Source: JAUILH01 sp964230215 (GTDB taxonomy: Bacteria > Bacteroidota > Bacteroidia > Flavobacteriales_D > JAUILH01). Taken from it: 64,000 nt of DNA. Positions 44,619 to 53,343 of this stretch are shown piece after piece; position 1 is the first letter of the stretch; every line of letters starts with the position of its first letter. Location of the stretch: assembly GCA_964230215.1 (NCBI GenBank), contig CAXRGQ010000007.1, forward strand, positions 992,001-1,056,000, given 5' to 3'. A program made the position numbers and the translations under genes. Below the pieces are notes generated by a model, which worked only from the letters and a program-made list of their open reading frames with translations, was not told the DNA's origin and made no database searches.

Positions 44619-45401
44619 ATGATTATAGATACGCATTCGCACATATATGCAGAGCAGTTTGATGAGGACAGAACGGAGATGTTACAGAGGTCGAAAGAAA
44701 AGGGGGTAGGGAAAATCCTTATGCCAAATATTGATGGGGAGAGTATCGAGGGAATGATGCAGTTAAAAGATGAATATCCGGACTTCTGTTATGCTATGAT
44801 GGGATTGCACCCTTGTTCAGTAAAACCAGATTCCTATCAAGACGAGTTGACTAATGTGTATGAGTTGTTGAAATCGAATACCTCTGATTTTGTGGCTGTC
44901 GGGGAAATTGGTATCGACTTGTATTGGGATAAATCTACGCTTGATATTCAAAAAGAAGCCTTCGCCAAACAGATTGAATGGTCAATAGAATTCGAATTAC
45001 CATTTGTGATACATGCACGCGATTCGTTTCTAGAAATATTTGAGGTAATGGATAACTTTGACAGTTCTAAAATTCGTGGAGTGTTTCACTGCTTCACGGG
45101 GAATAATGAAGTCCTCAATACCATTATAAGTAAATACCCCAATTTTTACTTTGGTTTGGGTGGCGTTTCAACCTTTAAGAATAGTGGAATGGACATAGTG
45201 ATACCTAATATTCCGGATGACAGGATAATTTTAGAAACGGATGCCCCTTATTTAGCACCAACTCCATATAGAGGAAAGCGTAATGAGCCATCATATATAA
45301 TAGAAATCGCACAAAAAGTGGCAGATGTTAAACAAATGTCACTAGATAGGCTTTCAGAGATTACCACTATAAACGCTAAGCAATTATTTGAACTACTATG
45401 A
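44619..45401 (+). CDS. TatD-family metal-dependent hydrolase
   Basis: A 260-residue TIM-barrel DNase-type hydrolase. ATG 44619 opens MIIDTHSHIYAEQFDEDR with metal ligands His6 and His8. The remaining metal residues are in VGEIGIDLYWDKS, VIHARDSF, VFHCFTG and LETDAPYLAP. TatD members are 3'-5' exonucleases; YcfH-type function is not separable here. Its last 4 bp overlap ansA (ATGA), an operon pair. Confidence 0.95.
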   Translation: MIIDTHSHIYAEQFDEDRTEMLQRSKEKGVGKILMPNIDGESIEGMMQLKDEYPDFCYAMMGLHPCSVKPDSYQDELTNVYELLKSNTSDFVAVGEIGIDLYWDKSTLDIQKEAFAKQIEWSIEFELPFVIHARDSFLEIFEVMDNFDSSKIRGVFHCFTGNNEVLNTIISKYPNFYFGLGGVSTFKNSGMDIVIPNIPDDRIILETDAPYLAPTPYRGKRNEPSYIIEIAQKVADVKQMSLDRLSEITTINAKQLFELL

Positions 45402-46417
45402 ATTCGTCACGCATCCTATTAATTTATACAGGAGGAACTATTGGTATGATCCAAGAGCCTGAGTCGGGCCTGTTGAAGCCTTTCAATTTCGATCACTTAA
45501 TTGCAGAGATACCTGAGCTAAACAAGTTTAATTATCATATTGACACGGTATCTTTTCAAGAGCCTATAGATTCGTCTAACATGTCGCCCGAGATTTGGAC
45601 AAAACTTGCCGTAATGATTCAGGATGCCTACGATAATTACGATGGTTTTGTGATTCTGCATGGTTCCGATACTATGGCCTATACAGCATCTGCATTAAGT
45701 TTTATGTTGTCTAACCTAAGCAAACCAGTAATCTTAACGGGGTCTCAGCTGCCTATTGGGGTAGTTCGGACAGATGGAAAAGAAAACCTCATTACGGCTA
45801 TTGAAATCGCTGCCGCAAAAGAAAATGGACAAGCAGTAGTTCCAGAAGTGGCCATTTATTTTGAATACAGTTTATATCGCGGCAACCGGACCGCGAAAAT
45901 ATCTGCAACCCATTTTGAGGCATTTGATTCGCCCAATTATCCAATTTTGGCAGAGGCCGGTATCGATATCAATTATAATTATTCAGCGATAGCCGAGAGG
46001 AAATCTAAGCCTTTAGAAGTATTTACAGATTTTATTGCTGATGTTGGAGTGATTCATATGTACCCCGGCATTCATCAATCTTATGTTGATGGTGTCTTAT
46101 TATCGTCAGAATTAAAAGTTATTGTTCTCTTAACATATGGGTCAGGCAACATGCCCATGAACGAGGGAATAGAAAACGCAATAAAGCGTGCAATTGATGC
46201 TGGGAAACACATAGTAAATATAACACAGTGTCTTAGAGGAAGTGTGAAGCAAGGCTCATACGAAACGAGTAAGTTTCTCAATGAAGTAGGTGTAATCAGT
46301 GGCAAAGACATGACCTTAGAATCGGCTATAACCAAGGCCATGTATATATTAGGTAAGCACCCTGATTCCTTCAAAGAGATATTTCCTAAAAATGTTGCTG
46401 GGGAACTCAGCAATTAA
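45398..46417 (+). CDS. ansA: Type I L-asparaginase (cytoplasmic)
   Basis: Hydrolyses asparagine to aspartate and ammonia. The 339 residues show the first catalytic Thr in IYTGGTIGMIQE and the second in VILHGSDTMAYTASALSFML. GSQLPIGVVRTDGKENL is the conserved follow-up. No signal peptide, so the low-affinity cytoplasmic type. It overlaps tatD by 4 bp. The 176-nt gap between its stop and the tRNA holds no convincing gene. Confidence 0.95.
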   Translation: MNSSRILLIYTGGTIGMIQEPESGLLKPFNFDHLIAEIPELNKFNYHIDTVSFQEPIDSSNMSPEIWTKLAVMIQDAYDNYDGFVILHGSDTMAYTASALSFMLSNLSKPVILTGSQLPIGVVRTDGKENLITAIEIAAAKENGQAVVPEVAIYFEYSLYRGNRTAKISATHFEAFDSPNYPILAEAGIDINYNYSAIAERKSKPLEVFTDFIADVGVIHMYPGIHQSYVDGVLLSSELKVIVLLTYGSGNMPMNEGIENAIKRAIDAGKHIVNITQCLRGSVKQGSYETSKFLNEVGVISGKDMTLESAITKAMYILGKHPDSFKEIFPKNVAGELSN

Positions 46418-46593
46418 ACAAACATTTATAGCCATAAAATCAATATATGGCACTATTCAGTCAATCTAATATGAAATGAATAATAAGATTGTCAAATCGA
46501 TAGTTTGTATAATAGAATTTTTTGTAATTTGGCGACTTATTATCATGAAACCGATTTGAAGCAAACTGTCGGTTAAGTGATAATAACGAGAGA

Positions 46594-46681
46594 GGAGAGG
46601 TGCTGGAGTGGTCGAACAGGCACGCCTGGAAAGCGTGTGTACCCTATCCGGGTACCGAGGGTTCGAATCCCTCTCTCTCCG
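46594..46681 (+). tRNA. tRNA-Ser (anticodon GGA)
   Basis: The 88-nt cloverleaf has acceptor GGAGAGG paired with TCTCTCC (one G-T), anticodon stem CACGC/GCGTG around loop CTGGAAA (anticodon GGA at 46628-46630), a long variable arm (GTACCC...GGGTAC) typical of serine tRNA, and a T arm GAGGG-TTCGAAT-CCCTC. The discriminator is G46681; CA follows, so CCA is not fully encoded. It should read UCC and UCU codons. Confidence 0.97.
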
Positions 46682-46738
46682 CAGGAAGGAATTAATTTAA
46701 AAATCAAATATAGAAGTTTGCAAACCAATTAATTAATC

Positions 46739-47599
46739 ATGAAAAGAATACTGACTTCAATTGCAGTGGCAGGTTTTTTAACCTTAGGAGGAGCTAACGC
46801 TAGCACACTAAACACAACAGATACTAATGCACCACAGTATCTACTTGCAGAGGCATCAACAGACAATCTGTTGGCACAAGCGGGTGAAACAGGTGATGGT
46901 GCGACAGAAGAAGAGCAAGGAACTTCAGAGGATGGAGCAGAAGGCGAAGAAGCGCCAGGTTCTGCTGATCAGATGCAATCATTAAAAGAGAAATTTATTG
47001 ATGGTGGCCCTGTCTTTATGGGGATTGTATTACTTGCATTAATTTTAGGTTTGGCGCTATGTATAGAGCGTATTGTATACCTTAACATGGCAACTACTAA
47101 CAGTGAGAAGCTTTTAAATGATATCGAGTCTGCATTGCAGTCAGGTGGTGTTGAAGCGGCTAAAGAAGTTTGTAGAAATACTAGAGGTCCAGTTGCATCT
47201 ATCTTCTACCAAGGATTAGATAGAATGGATGAAGGTGTAGAACAAGCAGAGAAGTCAGTTATCGCTTACGGTGGTGTTCAGATGGGACTTTTAGAGAAAG
47301 GTCTTCCATGGATTGCACTGTTTATCGCTCTTGCACCAATGCTTGGATTCATGGGTACGGTAATCGGTATGATCCAGGCCTTCGATACTATCGTTAGTCA
47401 AGGTGAGATTGAAGTAACTGAAGTTGCGAAAGGTATTAAAGTAGCCCTTCTTACAACGGTATTCGGTCTTATTGTAGCGATTATTCTTCAGATTTTCTAC
47501 AATTACATTGTAAGTAAAATTGATGGAATGGTAAATCAAATGGAAGATGCATCTATCTCTCTAGTTGATTTATTAATCAGACACAAAGCTGGTAAATAA
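46739..47599 (+). CDS. exbB: ExbB/TolQ/MotA-family proton channel protein
   Basis: A 286-residue inner-membrane protein of the ExbB/TolQ proton-channel family. Residues 1-22 look like a signal peptide (MKRILTSIAVAGFLTLGGAN), followed by a Glu/Gly-rich acidic linker at about 48-78. Three membrane helices follow, the first about 90-112 (FMGIVLLALILGLALCIERI), then LPWIALFIALAPMLGFMGTV and VALLTTVFGLIVAIILQIFY. ExbB powers TonB or related proteins with the proton motive force. It opens a four-gene unit with a membrane protein and two ExbD genes. Confidence 0.93.
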   Translation: MKRILTSIAVAGFLTLGGANASTLNTTDTNAPQYLLAEASTDNLLAQAGETGDGATEEEQGTSEDGAEGEEAPGSADQMQSLKEKFIDGGPVFMGIVLLALILGLALCIERIVYLNMATTNSEKLLNDIESALQSGGVEAAKEVCRNTRGPVASIFYQGLDRMDEGVEQAEKSVIAYGGVQMGLLEKGLPWIALFIALAPMLGFMGTVIGMIQAFDTIVSQGEIEVTEVAKGIKVALLTTVFGLIVAIILQIFYNYIVSKIDGMVNQMEDASISLVDLLIRHKAGK

Positions 47600-47652
47600 T
47601 CCAGCAAAGAATTTTTGGTTGAATGTTTAATAAAACCAAACACTAAGAAATT

Positions 47653-48546
47653 ATGACGGATATATTAAATGTAATAATAGACATACTCACGTTTGGCGTT
47701 GATCCTATCGCGTCTGTGATATTCTACGTGGCACTTATCGTAATTCCAGCAGTGGTGCATTTTGTTGGAATTAAGTCTCCAGTGGCTGGAAGTAGAATTC
47801 TAAATATGGCTACTCAAGGCTTGAAGATTGTCATATTCGTAGCGGGTATCATTCTGTTTGCTTTGATTTTTACAGATGGTAACAAGTACAAATTTGGTGA
47901 TGACGTAGATGGTAAGAAAGTTGAAGCGTTTTGGGCTAAACAAGATCTAAACGCGCCTATCGTTTATGAAGAAGGTGTATTCTACAAGAAAAAGAACCTT
48001 CGTGCTGAAGATAATGAAGCAGAGCTTGTAGCATCAGGCGAATACTTAGTTTATGATAATCATCCATATGAAGTTATGGAAACAGGTCAGCCTGAGGTAG
48101 ACGACATCTACACACTTATACTTGAAGGTGGAGAAACTAGAACCATGCTAGAGGGAAGCTTTTATGATGAAGGCATTATCGGCTCTTCCATAGGGATGTC
48201 AATTCTGGTTGTGTTAATCTGTTTCGGGTTAATGCTAGGATTTGGTTTAACTATGTTACTAAACGAGCCTAAGAAAGCTATTAAGCCATTAGCAATATTT
48301 GGTGGACTTGTGTTGATAATTGTAATCTCTTATGCGATGGAAGGATCGTTCTTTGAGCCATTATCAAAAGAGTACCTAGATTTAGCAGAAGGAACGTCAG
48401 GCGATGGTCTATATAAGGAAGTAGCCGATTACGAGCAGAAAGATGCAGGTGGAAGTATTCTAGCAGCATTGGTACTTGTAGTTATTGCGACGGTTACTAC
48501 TATAGGCTTGTCTTTATACAATTCAATTGCGAAAGCAAGAAAGTAA
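47653..48546 (+). CDS. Membrane protein between exbB and exbD (unknown)
   Basis: A 297-residue protein with about five hydrophobic helices: about 18-38 (VIFYVALIVIPAVVHFVGI), 58-75, 183-203 (IGMSILVVLICFGLMLGFGL), 212-230 and 270-290. A soluble loop of about 100 residues lies between the second and third helices (DGNKYKFGDDVDGKKVEAF, KKKNLRAEDNEAELVASGEY). No domain is recognised. It sits in a conserved-looking ExbB-X-ExbD-ExbD arrangement and is presumably an accessory membrane subunit of that complex. Confidence 0.78.
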   Translation: MTDILNVIIDILTFGVDPIASVIFYVALIVIPAVVHFVGIKSPVAGSRILNMATQGLKIVIFVAGIILFALIFTDGNKYKFGDDVDGKKVEAFWAKQDLNAPIVYEEGVFYKKKNLRAEDNEAELVASGEYLVYDNHPYEVMETGQPEVDDIYTLILEGGETRTMLEGSFYDEGIIGSSIGMSILVVLICFGLMLGFGLTMLLNEPKKAIKPLAIFGGLVLIIVISYAMEGSFFEPLSKEYLDLAEGTSGDGLYKEVADYEQKDAGGSILAALVLVVIATVTTIGLSLYNSIAKARK

Positions 48547-48557
48547 AACAGTAAGAA

Positions 48558-49370
48558 ATGGGTAAAAGAGAAATACCAGAAATAAATGCCGGCTCTATGG
48601 CCGATATCGCGTTCCTATTACTCGTGTTCTTTCTTGTTACGACAACAATTAACGTGCCCGAGAAAGGGGTGAAGACGGTGGTGCCTAAGAAAGTTGAGAA
48701 GAATGATGACGACCAGATAATTAAGGTTAAGGTGCTTCCTAGAGATATCTTAAAAATTAAGGCCAACGCAAGAAATCAGTTATTGATTGAAGGTGAAGTA
48801 TATGAGCCGGAAGAAGCAGACATCATCTATGATATGGTAATCAAGTTTTATGATAGCCATACAAGAGCACGCGGTCTTTCTGAGGATGATATCGATGGAG
48901 ATGGTAAAACAGATTTCCCGGTAAGGTGGGAAGTTACTACAGATACTATCAAGCAAGAAGTAGAGAAGTGGAAAGAGCAGTTAAACTCTGCATTAAGCTA
49001 CGATATGGAGCCTGATTTCTTCCAGTTTATGGTAGACAGATGGGAAGACAAACAAATGGTTCTAGATGAAATAGGAACGTATTACGAATTACCGGATGCG
49101 GCAAGTATTAAGTTCGAAACCGATGATGAAACCACGTATGGATTCTACCTTAAGGTTTTGGATATTATTCAAGCAGCAAAAAGTAAGGTATTAAATGATT
49201 TCTGTGAGTCTACATGGGGATTGAAGTATGAAGATATGAAGTTCGGAAACTCTGAAGGTGGTATACCAAATGAAGAGAAATACAAGAAGGAACTTAAGAT
49301 AGTAGAAATGCTATATCCTCCAGCAAAAATCATTGATTATGCTGATAAGATTGAGGACGTAAATTATTAA
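48558..49370 (+). CDS. exbD: ExbD/TolR-family protein with enlarged periplasmic domain
   Basis: A 270-residue ExbD family protein, almost twice the usual length (about 140). The N-terminal helix at about 15-30 carries the conserved Asp16 in MADIAFLLLVFFLVTT. The periplasmic part has the insertion DDIDGDGKTDFPVRW (110-124), in which Asp111, 113, 115 and 119 form a DxDGDGxxD loop like the calcium loops of EF-hand, TSP3 and dockerin modules. A large helical part follows. It should work with exbB and the second exbD in converting proton flow to envelope motion. Confidence 0.9.
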   Translation: MGKREIPEINAGSMADIAFLLLVFFLVTTTINVPEKGVKTVVPKKVEKNDDDQIIKVKVLPRDILKIKANARNQLLIEGEVYEPEEADIIYDMVIKFYDSHTRARGLSEDDIDGDGKTDFPVRWEVTTDTIKQEVEKWKEQLNSALSYDMEPDFFQFMVDRWEDKQMVLDEIGTYYELPDAASIKFETDDETTYGFYLKVLDIIQAAKSKVLNDFCESTWGLKYEDMKFGNSEGGIPNEEKYKKELKIVEMLYPPAKIIDYADKIEDVNY

Positions 49371-49380
49371 TAGTTGAATT

Positions 49381-49836
49381 ATGGCAAAATTCGGAAAGAA
49401 ACAAAAGAAAGGATTACCGCCGATATCTACAGCTTCATTGCCAGATATCGTATTCATGCTATTATTCTTCTTCATGGTAACTACCGTTGTTAGAGAAAAC
49501 CCAGCTAAAGTAAAGTATGTGGTGCCTACAACTAAGTATTACGATCAGGTTGAAGATAGATCTAAAATTGCCTATGTATATATTGGAACATTAGGCGATG
49601 GTGGTAAGTCAAATATTCGCTATGAGATTAACGGAAACGTAGTGGACGAAATCGTTAAGCTTAAAGATAAGCTAATCAATAAGCAGGGTGAGATGGACGA
49701 GAAAATGGAAGACATCACATTTACGCTTAAGATTGATAAAAGCAATGTGGATGTTGGTCAAATCAAACGTCTGAAAAAGATGATGCAGGAGATTGACATT
49801 AAACTAATCCTATACTCATCAGAGCAAGAGAAGTAA
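49381..49836 (+). CDS. exbD: ExbD/TolR-family protein, normal length
   Basis: A 151-residue ExbD protein: basic N terminus (MAKFGKKQKKGLPP), one helix with the conserved Asp22 (ASLPDIVFMLLFFFMVTT), then a periplasmic ferredoxin-like domain with VDEIVKLKDKL and LKIDKSNVDVGQIKRLKKM. It lies 10 nt after the long ExbD gene and closes the four-gene energiser unit. No tonB is next to it, so its partner is unclear. Confidence 0.92.
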   Translation: MAKFGKKQKKGLPPISTASLPDIVFMLLFFFMVTTVVRENPAKVKYVVPTTKYYDQVEDRSKIAYVYIGTLGDGGKSNIRYEINGNVVDEIVKLKDKLINKQGEMDEKMEDITFTLKIDKSNVDVGQIKRLKKMMQEIDIKLILYSSEQEK

Positions 49837-50727
49837 TTATCGCGTCTTAAACGACCGGTATAATACATAAAGACTAATGCCCGCTAGCAGTGTACACGCA
49901 GCGGGCATTATTTTTATCCACTCAGCAAGTCCGTACTCAGAATGCTGAATATACTCTAGTATAATCTGTACTGTATTTATGCCTGCATGAATTATAACAC
50001 TTGGCCAAATAGAACCCGACTTGTAATAAACCCAGCCTAAAACCAAGCCTAGTGTAAAGCGTGTAATAAAGCCAGTGAATTCAAAATGCATGATGGCAAA
50101 TACTATGGCGGTAACTACAATTGCATGCCATGGCTTTCTGCTTATTTTAAGCAAGTACCCCTGCACGCCAGATCGGTAGAAAAACTCCTCACACAATGGA
50201 GCAATAATTCCAATTACTAAAACATTTAATGCGGCCGCACTTAAGCCCCCGCTCAGCATAAAGCCCGTCTTAGAATTATAATCCTCACTAGCACTCTCCG
50301 CCATCTCATTTAATCCGGGTAACAAGGCCATCACATCACTGCTTAGACTGCTAATAAATATCGCTCCAAAGGCAAGCAAAGCACCAATGATTACGACCAA
50401 TACCCAGTCCATACCGCGCATGATACCTTTTCCAATGCCAATCCGTTTAGATATAGACGCTTCTGCATATTGGAAAAAGGCAAGGGTGCTCAGTAAAAAA
50501 GCGCCTACTTGAAACAAAAATGTGCTTAACACATTCGCATTACGGTGATCTGCAAATTGAGACTCTTCGAGTTTGTCAAAATCTGTTTGTGCTAAATCTA
50601 TGCCCCATATTGCCTGTGATAATTCGCCTGCCAGCAACACAAATAGCACTGTAGACATAAACATGAATACAAAAAGCATAAGTAATTTATGCCATGGACT
50701 AAGATCTTGAAAGAATGCAGATTTCAT
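49837..50727 (-). CDS. CPBP-family intramembrane metalloprotease
   Basis: A 296-residue multi-span membrane protein of the CPBP (Abi/CAAX protease-like) family. Conserved motif 1, PLCEEFFYRSGVQGYL, has Glu180, Glu181 and Arg185; motif 2 is AIMHFEF with His214; motif 3 is PSVIIHAGIN. These residues form the protease site. The substrate is unknown; members cleave prenylated proteins, release bacteriocin immunity or process signals. Its stop lies directly against the exbD stop with no gap. It is divergent from dusB. Confidence 0.88.
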   Translation of the reverse strand: MKSAFFQDLSPWHKLLMLFVFMFMSTVLFVLLAGELSQAIWGIDLAQTDFDKLEESQFADHRNANVLSTFLFQVGAFLLSTLAFFQYAEASISKRIGIGKGIMRGMDWVLVVIIGALLAFGAIFISSLSSDVMALLPGLNEMAESASEDYNSKTGFMLSGGLSAAALNVLVIGIIAPLCEEFFYRSGVQGYLLKISRKPWHAIVVTAIVFAIMHFEFTGFITRFTLGLVLGWVYYKSGSIWPSVIIHAGINTVQIILEYIQHSEYGLAEWIKIMPAACTLLAGISLYVLYRSFKTR

Positions 50728-50737
50728 ATTAGTTGCT

Positions 50738-50745
50738 TACTTTTG
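50738..50745 (+). promoter_or_regulatory. -7 promoter box of dusB
   Basis: TACTTTTG matches TAnnTTTG and ends only 4 nt before the GTG start at 50750. The predicted mRNA would begin at or next to the start codon, i.e. be leaderless. Confidence 0.55.
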
Positions 50746-50749
50746 CAGC

Positions 50750-51742
50750 GTGGTAAAGATAGGAAATATTGAGGTGGGTGAGTTCCCATTGATTCTTGCG
50801 CCAATGGAAGATGTATCAGATCCTCCCTTCAGAGCTTTATGTAAAAAGTTTGGTGCAGATCTTATGTTTACTGAGTTTATTTCAAGTGAAGGATTGATAA
50901 GAGATGCTGCCAAAAGTGTCCAAAAACTAGATATTTTTGAATACGAGCGTCCAATCGGAATCCAAATTTTTGGAAATGAGATTACCTCAATGATGGAAGC
51001 AACGGAAATTACGGCTCAAGCTAATCCTGATATCATTGACATTAATTATGGTTGCCCAGTTAAAAAGGTAGCATGTAAGGGTGCAGGCGCAGGCATTTTG
51101 CAAGACATTCCAAAAATGGTAGAGATGACCAAAAAAGTGGTCGAATCAACGGATTTGCCAGTGACTGTTAAGACAAGATTAGGCTGGGATGAGGATACTA
51201 AATATATCCTAGAAGTAGCTGAAAGACTGCAGGATGTGGGAATAAAAGCTATCTCTATTCACGGCAGAACAAGAAAACAAATGTACAAGGGTGAAGCCGA
51301 CTGGACACTAATATCAGAGGTAAAGAACAATCCAAGAATGCATATACCTGTATTCGGCAATGGAGATGTTGACTCGCCTGAAAAGGCACTTGAGTACAGA
51401 AACAAATATGGTGTAGACGGAATTATGATCGGTCGTGCAAGCATTGGTTATCCATGGATTTTTAATGAAATCAAACATTATTTCAAAACTGGAGAACATC
51501 TTGCTTTACCTGGTATAGAGGAGCGTGTGGAAGCCGCAAAACAACACCTTGAAATGTCCGTAAAATGGAAGGGTGAACGTCTTGGCTTAGTTGAAATGAA
51601 GCGTCATTATACGAACTATTTTAGAGGAATTCCTCATTTTAAAGATTACCGACTGAAACTGGTAACTTCTATGGAGTTGGATGAAGTAAGACAGGCTCTA
51701 GATGAAATACCAGAACAGTTTGGTCATCACGAGTTTAGTTAA
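50750..51742 (+). CDS. dusB: tRNA-dihydrouridine synthase (DusB type)
   Basis: Reduces uridine to dihydrouridine in tRNA with FMN and NADPH. A GTG start at 50750 (MVKIGNIEVGEFPLILAPME) gives 330 residues; the next in-frame ATG would remove conserved residues. Key blocks are LAPMEDVSDPPFRALCKKFG, INYGCPVKKVACKGAGAGIL with the catalytic Cys in GCP, KTRLGWDED, IHGRTRKQMYKGEADW and GIMIGRASIGYPWIF. It converges on the FtsX-like gene with an 8-bp overlap. Confidence 0.94.
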   Translation: MVKIGNIEVGEFPLILAPMEDVSDPPFRALCKKFGADLMFTEFISSEGLIRDAAKSVQKLDIFEYERPIGIQIFGNEITSMMEATEITAQANPDIIDINYGCPVKKVACKGAGAGILQDIPKMVEMTKKVVESTDLPVTVKTRLGWDEDTKYILEVAERLQDVGIKAISIHGRTRKQMYKGEADWTLISEVKNNPRMHIPVFGNGDVDSPEKALEYRNKYGVDGIMIGRASIGYPWIFNEIKHYFKTGEHLALPGIEERVEAAKQHLEMSVKWKGERLGLVEMKRHYTNYFRGIPHFKDYRLKLVTSMELDEVRQALDEIPEQFGHHEFS

Positions 51743-52952
51743 GACTTTTTCTGAGTAATAGCCTAACGGGAATATAGGTGGTTACAATGCCAACGGCTAG
51801 TACAGTGCCGAATATCCACAATAAATCAATCCATACAATTTTAACAGGAAAGGCTTCCACAAAGGAATTTCCTCCCATGCTTACCCATCCAAAATGAGCT
51901 TGTCCTAATGTGATAGCTAAGCCAATACCAATGCCTAAAAGAGCACCTAAAAAGTTGATGAGAAGCCCTTCATAAATGAATATTTTGCGAATTGTGAGTT
52001 TGTCCGCTCCCATTGCACGCAAGGTTGACATGTCTTTTCGTTTATCTAATACCAACATAGTTAATGAGGCTATCATGTTGAATGTGGCGAGGAGAAAAAT
52101 GAAACATAGAATTAAAAAGGTCATCCATTTTTCGCTTTTATGTGTATTAAAGAGCAAGGCGTTTTGATCATCCTTATCCTGCACTTTAAATGATGAGCCT
52201 AAGACACCCTCTAGCTCTGATTTTAGATCACTGGCGTCCACATTATCCGAAATACTCAGTTCTATTCCACTCACCTCATTATCGTAACCCAAGACTTCCT
52301 GTGCATACCATAGTGGGACTAAGAAGTGACTGTCATCATATTTTGGGTTAACTTCAAAGGATGCGCTTAATCCGAGTTGCATCTCGTTTAGTGCATCATC
52401 TTTTTGTTTGCTTAGTTTTTCATCACCCAACAAACCACCAACATGAATGTATTTAACTGACCTACTCGATACATAGGTGTCTAATCGTCTTAGCAGCCCC
52501 GCGCCAGCAATAGCGTAAGGATACCCTTCTCTTTCGATAACCGGCACGCCGTCTTTAATGAAATTGTCAATGCCATTCATCTCAATATAGGTATCTTCAA
52601 CGCCTTTCATTTTGGACAAGACCCAGTTTTGTTCTGCTGATTTAAGAATGGTGGTTTCCTCAATAAAAAGTGAGCTAGCTTCAACGCCGTCTATTTTGGC
52701 AATTTTTTCTCTTGGAATCTCGTCAACAAAAAATGTCTTTCCACGAGAAGGCGTAATTCTAATATCGGAATCAAAGGCGGTGTACATTTCTTCAATCACA
52801 TGTTCAATTCCGTTGAATCCTGAGAGAACAACAACCATTGCCATGGTACTAATAGCAATACCAAATACGGAAATCCCAGAAATTATATTAATTACATTAT
52901 GTGTCTTTTTACTAAAGACATATCGCCTTGCTATGTAAAAAGAAAGCTTCAA
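51735..52952 (-). CDS. FtsX-like permease of the LolC/E lipoprotein-release type
   Basis: A 405-residue inner-membrane protein with the MacB/LolC/E layout: helix 1 at about 22-46 (SGISVFGIAISTMAMVVVL), a large periplasmic domain about 47-270, and three C-terminal helices (LILCFIFLLATFNMIASLT, GLLINFLGALLGIGIGLAI, DLLWIFGTVLAVGIVTTYI). The opening SFYIARRYVFSKKTHNVINI is typical of LolC/E. It probably sends lipoproteins to the outer membrane, but the ATPase LolD is not adjacent. It starts 1 nt after the rbfA stop, so it is co-transcribed. Confidence 0.88.
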   Translation of the reverse strand: MKLSFYIARRYVFSKKTHNVINIISGISVFGIAISTMAMVVVLSGFNGIEHVIEEMYTAFDSDIRITPSRGKTFFVDEIPREKIAKIDGVEASSLFIEETTILKSAEQNWVLSKMKGVEDTYIEMNGIDNFIKDGVPVIEREGYPYAIAGAGLLRRLDTYVSSRSVKYIHVGGLLGDEKLSKQKDDALNEMQLGLSASFEVNPKYDDSHFLVPLWYAQEVLGYDNEVSGIELSISDNVDASDLKSELEGVLGSSFKVQDKDDQNALLFNTHKSEKWMTFLILCFIFLLATFNMIASLTMLVLDKRKDMSTLRAMGADKLTIRKIFIYEGLLINFLGALLGIGIGLAITLGQAHFGWVSMGGNSFVEAFPVKIVWIDLLWIFGTVLAVGIVTTYIPVRLLLRKSLN

Positions 52953-53291
52953 TTACTTTTTAAGTAGATTGTCAATGTTTTCCGCGTAGTCCAATGAATC
53001 ATCTATTTCAAATACTAATTCTGGAACCTTACGCACTTGTTTTCCAATAATCTGGGCTAAATTTCTTCTAATGAGTGAATTGTTGGCATTGATGTTCTGA
53101 AAAACAGCCTGTTTATCCTTGTGTCCAAAAATGCTTAGATAGACCCTTGCAAAACTTAAGTCAGGTGTAATTCTCACAGTTGTTACGCTAACCAGCGCCC
53201 CCATGCACAAAGTTCTTGTTTCTCTTTGAAAGATTGAACTTAACTCTTGTTTTACCAGATTGGAAACTTTTTCTTGTCGAATACTTGCCAT
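52953..53291 (-). CDS. rbfA: Ribosome-binding factor A
   Basis: A 112-residue KH-like RbfA that helps mature the 5' end of 16S rRNA and cold adaptation. It shows the opening MASIRQEKVSNLVKQELSSI, VRITPDLSFARVYLSIFG and a C-terminal VPELVFEIDDSLDYAENID. It is followed directly by the LolC/E-like gene. Its -7 box ends 4 nt before the ATG. Confidence 0.95.
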   Translation of the reverse strand: MASIRQEKVSNLVKQELSSIFQRETRTLCMGALVSVTTVRITPDLSFARVYLSIFGHKDKQAVFQNINANNSLIRRNLAQIIGKQVRKVPELVFEIDDSLDYAENIDNLLKK

Positions 53292-53295
53292 AGTT

Positions 53296-53303
53296 CAAAG
53301 ATA
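53296..53303 (-). promoter_or_regulatory. -7 promoter box of rbfA
   Basis: TATCTTTG on the minus strand, an exact TAnnTTTG match, 4 nt before the rbfA ATG; predicted leaderless transcript. Confidence 0.55.
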
Positions 53304-53330
53304 ACTTTTATTGTCCAAGAGAAATAGGTA

Positions 53331-53338
53331 TATATTTG
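53331..53338 (+). promoter_or_regulatory. -7 promoter box of the ABC exporter gene
   Basis: TATATTTG, an exact TAnnTTTG match, 5 nt before the chosen GTG start at 53344. A TTG lies 17 nt upstream, shorter than usual. The rbfA box faces away from it only 27 nt to the left. Confidence 0.55.
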
Positions 53339-53343
53339 CATCT

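Noticed and set aside
46418..46593. Gene or structured RNA between ansA and tRNA-Ser
   Set aside because: Only a loose CAATCT/AGATTG pair; no open frame with a start or family match.
53311..53343. TTG start at 53311 for the ABC exporter
   Set aside because: The -7 box lies inside that extension, and the family start fits GTG 53344.
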